Assembly (NCBI GenBank): GCA_945883665.1
Contig: CAMCXV010000037.1
Span: 1-10,653 of the forward strand
Length of the DNA stretch: 10,653 bases
Source of the DNA: Rickettsia typhi
Lineage (GTDB): Bacteria > Pseudomonadota > Alphaproteobacteria > Rickettsiales > Rickettsiaceae
Direction: 5' to 3'
Position numbers and translations under genes: made by a program. Numbering within the stretch: the stretch's first letter is position 1; every line of letters starts with the position of its first letter. Under the pieces are notes generated by a model, which saw only the letters and a list, made by a program, of their open reading frames with translations, ran no database searches and had not been told where the DNA came from. This document shows, one piece after another, positions 1 to 6,553 of this stretch.

Positions 1-147
1 TAGGTTCTATACACACTCTCTCTGCCATTGACATTTTCATTAATTTCTGCTATGTTAACTTAATAAGTTACTACCGTCTTTTACAAATTCCAGTATTTCC
101 TTCTCTTGTTTTAAACAACTGTACGGAACCTAATCGGGTTAGCTATA
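1..147. repeat. Palindromic/MITE-like element, copy A (right part)
   Basis: Bases 1-132 are identical to 10522-10653, in the same orientation. The right terminal inverted repeat is at 126-147, starting GAACCTAATC and ending GGTTAGCTATA. It is the reverse complement of 10507-10528 except at one base. Copy A lacks its left 15 bp because the window begins inside it. The two copies together give an element of about 162 bp. Its core has about 33% GC and is strand-skewed (about 30 C to 13 G on the plus strand), with pyrimidine-rich stretches. No transposase frame is present, so it would be non-autonomous. The minus-strand phaC frame enters it from the right and stops at 111-113. I do not recognise the family; a MITE or a Rickettsia-palindromic-element-like repeat are both possible. 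Confidence 0.85.
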
Positions 148-1544
148 TCAGTAAGATTGATCTTTGTTCCTAACATTTGAATGTTATTTGGTATTTTAAG
201 TAAATTATCAATATACATATTTTTTAAATAATAAATGTACATTTTTGCTGGTAAGTTTGTTGAATCTGAATTCCAATATAATATATCAAAAGCCGCAGGA
301 GATTTGCCGAGTAAGTAATTATTGACAAAATATGACCATACTAAATCATTGGCTCGAATTAAACTAAAACTATTTGTCAAATAATTTTTATCTAAATAAC
401 CGACTTCAGAGACTTTGTTTTCTATATAATCAATTGTAGATTTGTTAATTAGAGCTCCTAGTTCCCCTGGGTTAGAAAAATCTAGCAAAGTTGTAAAAAA
501 ACTTGCGCTATTGATAATAGTATTATTATTTGATTTATAATATGAAATAGCAATAGCGAGTAGAGTACCTCCTATGCAATAACCAACTGTATTTACTTTA
601 CTGAATCCTAATGTTTTGATATATTCAAGTGGCTCAATTACTCCTTCTTGCAGGTAATGTTCAAAATCTTTATGAGCTAAATCTTTTGTTGGATTAACCC
701 AAGATACAAGAAAAACCTGAAAATTATTATCTACTAGCCACTTTATCAATGAATTTTTCTTGGATAAATCCATTATATAATATTTATTTATCCAAGGTGG
801 TATAATGAATATAGGAATAGCATGGGTCATCTTTTTAGGTTTGTAGCAAATTAATTGGATTAAATCATTTTGAAAAATTACCTTTCCTTTTGTGGTTGCA
901 AGATTTTTTCCAACCTTAAAATAAGATTTATCAGTTGTTGAGATGTTAATTAAACCATCTGATTTTTTGAGATCCATAAGAAAATTTTCCATTCCTTTTG
1001 TAATGTTACTCATTCCAGTGTCTAACGATTCTCTAATTACTTCGGGATTGCTAAAAATAAAATTTGAAGGGGAGAGGGCGTCCATAAATTGATTAGAAGT
1101 AAATTCTAAAAATCTTTTACTATCGCTATCTAATTCATATTGCTTTACAGTGTTTTTTGTCCAATTTGCAGAAATCATATAGTATTTTCTAATAAAATCG
1201 AAATAAACACTTTGTTGCCAAGCTGGATCTTTAAATCTTTTATCAAAAAAAGATTTATCATTTTGTGAATCTTCATATTGTTTTCCAGTAAATTTTGCAA
1301 CAGAACTAGTTATTAATTGTTGTAAATTATGTATATATTCTAAATTAATCTCAGTAAATTTTTCTGGATGTTCAAAAAATTGTTCAAATAATTTAGTAGC
1401 TATTTCTTGAGATTTATTATTTTCATAAAAAATCGATGAAAAATTTGTAGATTGATTTTGAGTCAAGTGCATAATTATTTCTTGATAATATATACTTGCT
1501 TTTTTTATATTCTCTATAATTTTATCACTAGAAATACTAGACAT
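111..1544 (-). pseudogene. phaC: Class I poly(3-hydroxyalkanoate) synthase, 3'-truncated by a repeat element
   Basis: PHA synthase polymerises hydroxyacyl-CoA into storage granules. The PhaC_N region is clear (DKRFKDPAW at residues 101-109), as is PPWINKYYIMDL at 249-260. The lipase-like box GYCIGG is at 321-326 with nucleophile Cys323, and the class I block DLVWSYFVNNYLLGKSPAAFD spans about 400-420, followed by YWNSDSTNLPA at 423-433. The frame ends at 477 residues against about 570-600 for the family. It diverges just after TDIANPI, where the family continues to the Asp (DHI) and His of the catalytic triad; both are absent. The last seven or so residues are read from the inverted repeat and core of the element. 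The start ATG lies 9 bp after the stop of the membrane-protein gene, suggesting one transcript; no Shine-Dalgarno is evident. Family identity is certain; loss of activity is inferred. Confidence 0.87.
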
Positions 1545-1553
1545 TTTTATATT

Positions 1554-2726
1554 TTACCATTTTGCTAAATTATATTTTTTGTAACGATAAAAGTAGTAAA
1601 TTAACAAAAAAAATAAAACAGAACAAATTGTTGTTACCAGATTATATTCGTTATTAACACTCTTTATATTAGACATTATGACGTAGCTACAGTAGTAACC
1701 GATAGAAGCGGATAGCATATATAATGTAATCCCCAATTGTAGATGAGAATCTTTAAATTTTCGTGCTAGAATTGACAGGTTTGACCAAAAATATAAATAC
1801 AGGGTCATGCTTATAATAAACCAACAAAAAGCACTTAGAATAAGATTTCTATTCCAATAAGGTATCAAAAGAAAAGTAAATATTAATGTGATAATACATA
1901 ATATATTTACTTTATGGTGGTTTTTTTGAAAAACGAATTTTGATGATATGATGGATGTAAAAAGAATAGAAATAAAAATATAGTATTTTATTTCTGATAC
2001 TATTATGGTTAATAAAGTATCAGTGAATTCATATATTTCATAATCATAAAAAATTGCCATCATAATGTAAAAAACAGTAAAGGATGATAGCAATTCTAAA
2101 TCTATATTTTTCAAAACAATTAAGTTATTTGTTATTTTTTGTTTTGATGAATGAAAATAGTGATTTGAAATAAAAGTGCCCAAAAAAATTACTATTAATA
2201 TTAGGTTTATTATTATTAGCTTGCGTATTGAAAATATATTAACCACAATCACTGCAAAAGATTTATAAGACAATATGAAATGAGCTAAAAAATATGCAAT
2301 AAACCAGTTTAAAGTAGAGAAGCAGAATAAATATTCTTGATTTAGGTTTTTATTGCTAAAAGTATAATATAATAAGCTAGTAATAATAATTAAATTAGAC
2401 CCAGAATATATCATAGGGTAAATTTTTTGTATTATCCCTGAGAATTCAAAAAAACCTATGTTAAAGGTGCTAACAATATAGGTTAACAAAGTGAAAATTA
2501 CGATTCTTTCAAAATTAGCATAACTATTGCAAATGAATAAAAATAGACTAGCAACAACATAACCCAGTATATTGTAATAATGCACTTTATACAAAATTAA
2601 AGTAGGTGCTTCATTTAAAACAAGAATTTGTTCTACAATTGTAGAATTCATTATTGCAACAAACAAGTATGAAGTTGTGCATATGAAATAGGGAATTAGC
2701 ATTCTGTAATTAATCTTACTAATCAT
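1554..2726 (-). CDS. Polytopic inner-membrane protein, possible MFS-type transporter
   Basis: The 390-residue product is almost entirely hydrophobic, with about 11-12 predicted membrane segments (near residues 9-28, 50-68, 72-92, 104-122, 135-160, 170-187, 213-227, 236-260, 273-290, 294-316, 330-352 and 362-381). A longer polar loop at about 189-210 divides two six-helix halves, the layout of the major facilitator superfamily. Size and topology also fit MFS, but I see no diagnostic MFS signature, so neither substrate nor family is certain. The C-terminus is basic (YRYKKYNLAKW). The composition is dominated by Ile, Leu, Phe, Tyr and Asn, as expected for AT-rich DNA. It lies 9 bp upstream of phaC on the same strand and is probably co-transcribed. 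Its start ATG (2726) has no evident Shine-Dalgarno; Met9 is an alternative start. Confidence 0.7.
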   Translation of the reverse strand: MISKINYRMLIPYFICTTSYLFVAIMNSTIVEQILVLNEAPTLILYKVHYYNILGYVVASLFLFICNSYANFERIVIFTLLTYIVSTFNIGFFEFSGIIQKIYPMIYSGSNLIIITSLLYYTFSNKNLNQEYLFCFSTLNWFIAYFLAHFILSYKSFAVIVVNIFSIRKLIIINLILIVIFLGTFISNHYFHSSKQKITNNLIVLKNIDLELLSSFTVFYIMMAIFYDYEIYEFTDTLLTIIVSEIKYYIFISILFTSIISSKFVFQKNHHKVNILCIITLIFTFLLIPYWNRNLILSAFCWFIISMTLYLYFWSNLSILARKFKDSHLQLGITLYMLSASIGYYCSYVIMSNIKSVNNEYNLVTTICSVLFFLLIYYFYRYKKYNLAKW

Positions 2727-2870
2727 AATTTATTTGCTAAAATATTGAGGGTAGTATATAAATCCAGTATGTTGTGACCATTTTATAAAACAATAACTAT
2801 TGACTGATAATAAAGGCGTTTATTCAACTGCTAAGAGATTAGACCAATCCTTGGGTAAATCAAAGTGTCA

Positions 2871-2905
2871 ATTAATTATTAGAGTGCATATGATTAATAA
2901 TTGAT
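2871..2905 (+). promoter_or_regulatory. A/T-rich hairpin in the rne upstream region
   Basis: Positions 2871-2881 pair with 2895-2905 over 11 bp, one of them a T.G wobble, around a 13-nt loop. The hairpin lies about 75 nt before the rne start. No T-tract follows, so it does not look like a terminator. In E. coli the rne leader carries hairpins used for autoregulation; a similar role here is only inference, and an A/T stem can arise by chance in this sequence. Confidence 0.3.
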
Positions 2906-2980
2906 GTAAGTTTGCCATTAATATTAAGTTTCTATAAGCTTAAGTCACGCAGAAAAAATTGATAAATATAATAGTTTAAT

Positions 2981-5086
2981 ATGAAAAAGAAAATTTTAAT
3001 AGATGCAAATTTCCCTACGGAAACTAGGGTTGTTTTGCTTGATAAAAACAGTCAAATAGAAGATGTTGAGTATAGCTCAATTCACAAAAAGCAAATTAAA
3101 GGTAATATATACTTGGCAAAAGTAACAAGAGTAGAGCCAGCTTTACAAGCTGCTTTTGTGGATTATGGGGATGAAAAAAGTGGATTTTTGCCTTTTTCTG
3201 AAATACATCCTGATTATTATAACATCCTTACAAAGGACAAAGAAAGCGAATCACTTAATCCTTCTTGGAGCGAGCTTTCGCCTCCAGAAATTACAGCTGA
3301 TGATCTTGAAGAAAAAAAACTATCGAATCAAAGTGTTATTGCTGATATTGACGAAATTGATATTAATAAAATAGAGAAATTGGTTGATGGAAAAATTCAG
3401 CATGATTTTGATATAGAGGCAGAAGATAACGAAGTAGAAAGTTTTTCTAAAGAAGATGTTCATAGTGAAGCAAGAAAGGATTATAAAATCCAAGAAGTTA
3501 TTAAAAAAGGTCAGATTTTTCTGGTTCAGGTAACGAAAGAAGAGCGGGGTAATAAAGGAGTTTCTCTAACTACTTATATTTCCTTGGCTGGAAAATATTG
3601 CGTTTTAATGCCTAATAAACCTTTGCAAAATGGTATTTCACGCAAGATTTCTAATCACGATGAGCGTAAAAGACTAAAAGATATCATAAATAGTTTGGTC
3701 TCTGGTCGTAATAATGAGAGTTCTAGTGTGATAGCTAGAACGGCTGGTGCTGGTCATACTTCTTTAGACATTAAAAAAGATTATGAATATTTAGTGAAAT
3801 TATGGAATAGAGTTAGAGAAGCGACGCTGAAGGCAACTGCTCCTTCTTTTATTCATCAAGAAGATGGTCTTATATTAAAAACGATTAGAGATATGTTTGA
3901 CCGCCATGTTAAAGAAGTTTTGGTACAAGGTTCCGAAGCTTTTAACGCTTGTGTCAAATTCATTAAAGAGATTATGCCTCATGCTTTAAGCTCTGTGAAA
4001 GAATATAAAAATAATACTCCAATTTTTACCAAATTTAATGTTGAAGATCAGTTAACAAGATTGTATCAACCGGTTGCTCATTTACCATCTGGTGGTTATA
4101 TCGTAATTAATCCTACTGAAGCTTTAATATCAATAGATGTGAATTCTGGTAAGGCTACAAGCGAACGTAACATAGAAGGAATGGCTTTAAAAACTAATAT
4201 TGAAGCTGCAAAAGAGGTGGCAAGGCAGGTAAAGCTTAGGGATTTGTCTGGTTTGTTAGTGATAGATTTTATAGATATGGCAGATACTAGAAATCGTAAA
4301 ATAATTGAACGGACATTAAGAGATTTTTTAAGCAGAGATAAAGCAAGAATTCAAACATCTCACATAAGTTCGTTTGGTCTTCTTGAGATGTCAAGACAGA
4401 GGCTGCGTCCATCTTTTTTAGAGGTTAACTCTAGTATGTGTGTACATTGCAGTGGTAAAGGGGTGGTACGTGCTGACGAGTCTAATTCTATGTTGATACT
4501 TAGAACAGTGGAAAATGAGATCTATAATAATAGTTATGATATTGTGAATGTTTATGGTATTGCTCCTTCTATTTTGTGCTTACTCAATAATAAAAGAGAG
4601 GAAATTAATTTTATCGAAAAAAAATATTCTATAAAACTTAATTTTCATATCGATAGAGATGCAACTGCTGATAGTTATTCTATAGAAAAAATTCGTCTTT
4701 CGGAAAAAAATAAATCAGAAGTGGTTGCAAAACAACCGGTTATACATGTTTCAAAAGAGATGCAAGCTACAAATCATGTAAATAAAAAACAAAAATCTAA
4801 TAATAGAAAAACGCAAAAAAATTATTTGCCAAAACAGAATCAGAATAGACAAAATGAAGAAGAGCTGAAAACAGAAAACGCACCTAAAGACCATATTATT
4901 GAGACTTTAGAAGACAAGAATTATTTACAAGATAATGTTTCTAGTGCTGAAGTAAAAACCGAATTATCATTAGACGGTCAAAATAAAAACAATAATAAAT
5001 CAAGGAGAAGAATTAACAGAAAAAGAGTTAATCCTTCTAAAACTCAAAATCTGAATAATGAACCAATTGATGCTAACAAAAATTAA
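2981..5086 (+). CDS. rne: Ribonuclease E/G family endoribonuclease (RNase E)
   Basis: This is the single-strand-specific endoribonuclease that initiates mRNA decay and matures rRNA and tRNA. The start MKKKILIDAN is the usual family N-terminus. The S1 RNA-binding domain is split: the first half lies at about 35-75 (GNIYLAKVTRVEPALQAAFV) and the second at about 168-202. Between them is an acidic insertion of about 90 residues, as known in alphaproteobacterial RNase E. The catalytic Mg2+ aspartates are Asp386 (SIDVNSG) and Asp429 (VIDFIDM), 43 residues apart as in E. coli D303/D346. The Zn-link is CVHC (Cys487, Cys490), again with E. coli spacing. The C-terminal region (about 575-701) is Asn/Lys/Gln-rich, low in complexity and basic near its end (KSRRRINRKR), and could serve as an RNA- or protein-binding scaffold. 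No clear Shine-Dalgarno precedes the ATG. The 3' end overlaps the lptE-like gene. Confidence 0.95.
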   Translation: MKKKILIDANFPTETRVVLLDKNSQIEDVEYSSIHKKQIKGNIYLAKVTRVEPALQAAFVDYGDEKSGFLPFSEIHPDYYNILTKDKESESLNPSWSELSPPEITADDLEEKKLSNQSVIADIDEIDINKIEKLVDGKIQHDFDIEAEDNEVESFSKEDVHSEARKDYKIQEVIKKGQIFLVQVTKEERGNKGVSLTTYISLAGKYCVLMPNKPLQNGISRKISNHDERKRLKDIINSLVSGRNNESSSVIARTAGAGHTSLDIKKDYEYLVKLWNRVREATLKATAPSFIHQEDGLILKTIRDMFDRHVKEVLVQGSEAFNACVKFIKEIMPHALSSVKEYKNNTPIFTKFNVEDQLTRLYQPVAHLPSGGYIVINPTEALISIDVNSGKATSERNIEGMALKTNIEAAKEVARQVKLRDLSGLLVIDFIDMADTRNRKIIERTLRDFLSRDKARIQTSHISSFGLLEMSRQRLRPSFLEVNSSMCVHCSGKGVVRADESNSMLILRTVENEIYNNSYDIVNVYGIAPSILCLLNNKREEINFIEKKYSIKLNFHIDRDATADSYSIEKIRLSEKNKSEVVAKQPVIHVSKEMQATNHVNKKQKSNNRKTQKNYLPKQNQNRQNEEELKTENAPKDHIIETLEDKNYLQDNVSSAEVKTELSLDGQNKNNNKSRRRINRKRVNPSKTQNLNNEPIDANKN

Positions 5087-5561
5087 ACAAAATTTGTTGT
5101 TAATATTTACCCTCATATTACAAGTATCTTGTGGTTTTAATCCAGCTTATAAAACTGATGGAAATCAAGAAAATAGTCTTTCTGCTATTGAAATAACCCC
5201 AATTGAAACAATTGAAGGAATTGATTTTTACAATCATATCAAAAATCTTTTCCCCTCAGAGGCTGTTAATACTCGTTATGTTTTAAATACCACTTTGTCT
5301 TTTTCAAGATCATACAATATTCTTCAATCAAATTCTGATATTTTTCGGGAAGTACAAAATATTAAGGTGACTTACCAGCTAATTGATAAACAATCTTTAA
5401 AAATAATTAATACAGGTAGCTTTGTTAAAATGGATTCTTATAGCGTGAATTCTTCATTGTATTCTAACGCTGTTTTAAGGCAAGATGCGATGTCAGTTTT
5501 AGCTGAAAATGCAGCTGAAGAAATAAGAAATAGATTGGTTATGTTTTTTATTAAAAGATAA
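5058..5561 (+). CDS. lptE: LptE-like LPS-assembly outer-membrane lipoprotein
   Basis: The product is a lipoprotein of 167 residues (163 from the second Met). It has a basic start, a hydrophobic helix and a lipobox-like LQVSC, with the lipidated Cys at residue 25, followed by GFNPAY. This resembles the CGFxPLY opening of LptE, the plug of the LptD translocon that delivers LPS to the outer leaflet. The remainder fits LptE in size and pattern (SAIEITPIETIEGIDF, then a C-terminal NAAEEIRNRL helix), but LptE is poorly conserved, so the call rests mainly on the N-terminus and length. The ATG at 5058 overlaps rne by 29 bp. The in-frame ATG at 5070 gives a more typical signal peptide and a 17-bp overlap. 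Neither has a good Shine-Dalgarno, so translational coupling to rne is plausible. It converges on bolA with 16 bp between stop codons. Confidence 0.7.
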   Translation: MNQLMLTKIKQNLLLIFTLILQVSCGFNPAYKTDGNQENSLSAIEITPIETIEGIDFYNHIKNLFPSEAVNTRYVLNTTLSFSRSYNILQSNSDIFREVQNIKVTYQLIDKQSLKIINTGSFVKMDSYSVNSSLYSNAVLRQDAMSVLAENAAEEIRNRLVMFFIKR

Positions 5562-5577
5562 ATTTGTAAAATTTTTA

Positions 5578-5808
5578 TTATTCATGTTTAGTTTTAATAG
5601 TTATAGCATGAAGTCTAGATTTCAAAACTTCTGATAAACTTAATTTAACTAATTTATGTTGCTGTATTAAAGAAATATTTTTGAACGAAGAATCTTGTAT
5701 TTTTAGAGAATAGTGATTTTCGTCTCCAGCCAAATCTTCCAGTTCTATTTTTGCATATGGAAAACTTTGTTGTAATATAGAAATTAATTCTATTTTAGAA
5801 ATGGACAT
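5578..5808 (-). CDS. BolA/IbaG family protein
   Basis: The small 76-residue protein has the complete BolA fold. The N-terminal helix (ISKIELISILQQSF) is followed by a strand with acidic residues (AKIELEDLAGDENHYSLKI). The helix-turn-helix-like part contains IQQHKLVKLSLSEVL, and the end is LHAITIKT. The invariant His of the HAxxI signature and the QQHKLV histidine are present; they are used with monothiol glutaredoxins to hold a [2Fe-2S] cluster. BolA proteins take part in iron-sulfur trafficking and stress responses. Which paralogue it is (BolA or IbaG type) cannot be decided here, so no symbol is given. The gene is monocistronic on the minus strand and converges on the lptE-like gene with 16 bp between stops and no hairpin between them. 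Confidence 0.88.
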   Translation of the reverse strand: MSISKIELISILQQSFPYAKIELEDLAGDENHYSLKIQDSSFKNISLIQQHKLVKLSLSEVLKSRLHAITIKTKHE

Positions 5809-5831
5809 AATAGGGTTATTGTTATTTACAA

Positions 5832-5860
5832 ATTATACATAATGAAAGCTACAAATAAAA
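5832..5860 (-). promoter_or_regulatory. Possible bolA promoter
   Basis: On the minus strand a perfect TATAAT (complement of 5832-5837) lies about 24 bp before the bolA ATG. With a 17-bp spacer the -35 would be TTTTAT (complement of 5855-5860), a weak match. The -10 is convincing by sequence, but such strings are frequent in AT-rich DNA. Confidence 0.35.
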
Positions 5861-5990
5861 TTTACAATTTGCAATCATTAAATTTTTTAAAAAATATAAT
5901 AATTAAAAACAGCTTTGCTTTTTAATCAAGAGCTTAAGGGGTATTTTCTTATTTAAAAACAAGCTATTGATATTTAACTTATCTAAATGA

Positions 5991-6006
5991 TTGTATTTAA
6001 ATACAA
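5991..6006. promoter_or_regulatory. Perfect 16-bp palindrome, candidate operator for rsfS
   Basis: TTGTATTTAAATACAA is a perfect dyad. It ends 8 bp upstream of the proposed -35 of rsfS, a usual place for an activator or upstream operator. The regulator is unknown. Confidence 0.4.
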
Positions 6007-6014
6007 ACGAATTC

Positions 6015-6042
6015 TTGCGAAAATTCAAACTAATAATATAAT
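6015..6042 (+). promoter_or_regulatory. Candidate sigma-70-type promoter of rsfS
   Basis: TTGCGA (6015-6020) and a perfect TATAAT (6037-6042) are separated by 16 bp. Transcription would start near 6049, about 60 nt before the rsfS ATG and at the foot of the hairpin at 6052-6076. The combination of boxes, spacing and position makes this one of the better promoters in the window. Confidence 0.55.
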
Positions 6043-6051
6043 GATCTTAAG

Positions 6052-6076
6052 AAGGTGATGTGTTCTGCTTCACCTT
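6052..6076 (+). promoter_or_regulatory. 5'-leader hairpin before rsfS
   Basis: AAGGTGA (6052-6058) pairs perfectly with TCACCTT (6070-6076) around an 11-nt loop. It is GC-richer than its surroundings and would sit at the very 5' end of the rsfS transcript. It is not followed by a T-tract, so a stabilising or regulatory stem is more likely than a terminator. The left arm also contains AAGGTG, a Shine-Dalgarno-like string, but no suitable start codon follows it. Confidence 0.4.
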
Positions 6077-6109
6077 GTAATAATTAAATATTCTTTAGAG
6101 TGAACTTAA

Positions 6110-6442
6110 ATGATTAATACCCCAGAGGAATTAAAGGATTTTATTATAAAAATACTAGAAGATAAAAATGCCCAAAATATCAGTGTTATTGAGCTTGCTC
6201 AAGAAGTTCCTTTGGCAACTTATATGATTTTTGCTAGCGGTAGATCAATAAAAAATATATCGGCAATAGCGGAAAATATCGTTTATGAGTTAAAGCACGT
6301 TGCTCAATGGCCATTATTAATTGAAGGTTGTAATAATTCAGATTGGGTTTTGCTTGATGCTGGTGAGGTTATAGTTCATATTTTTCATCCTGAAGCAAGA
6401 GAGAAATTTAAACTTGAAGAATTATGGGGAATGAGAAAATAA
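6110..6442 (+). CDS. rsfS: Ribosome silencing factor RsfS (YbeB/Iojap family)
   Basis: RsfS binds ribosomal protein L14 on the 50S subunit and blocks joining with 30S, lowering translation when nutrients are short. The 110-residue product is of normal family length (about 105 in E. coli). Its C-terminal half carries the family hallmark: DWVLLDAGEVIVHIFHPEAR at about residues 79-98, followed by EKFKLEELWG. The N-terminal half has the expected IKILEDKNAQNISVIEL and a middle FASGRSIKNISAIAENI. The start ATG has a weak purine stretch (TAGAGTG) upstream. In many bacteria rsfS sits beside nadD or rlmH; neither is here, and the next gene is a cation antiporter 111 bp downstream. A leader hairpin and promoter precede it. 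Confidence 0.93.
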   Translation: MINTPEELKDFIIKILEDKNAQNISVIELAQEVPLATYMIFASGRSIKNISAIAENIVYELKHVAQWPLLIEGCNNSDWVLLDAGEVIVHIFHPEAREKFKLEELWGMRK

Positions 6443-6553
6443 TAACACTTACGATTTATGTTGTTAGATTTTTATTTATTTAACTTGTGTTAATGTATTT
6501 TTAATGGTTAATATATCACTGAATGTTGAAATTAAACTAAAAGTTAGAAGTTA

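Larger units (their letters stand above)
5809..6109. other. Divergent intergenic region between bolA and rsfS
   Basis: These 301 bp hold no plausible gene. Apart from the bolA promoter and the rsfS palindrome, promoter and hairpin listed separately, the only structures seen are a 14-bp A/T palindrome (ATTTTTTAAAAAAT, 5882-5895) and a bulged stem around AGCTTTGCT (5911-5919) flanked by A and T runs. The latter looks terminator-like, but no gene ends here for it to serve. Confidence 0.5.

Noticed and set aside
3156..3374. Plus-strand frame of 72 codons inside rne
   Set aside because: It is an out-of-phase reading of rne, with no ribosome-binding site and no family resemblance.
6443..6475. Terminator after rsfS (TAACA/TGTTA followed by a T-rich stretch)
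   Set aside because: Only 5 A/T-rich pairs with a 14-nt loop; too weak to call.
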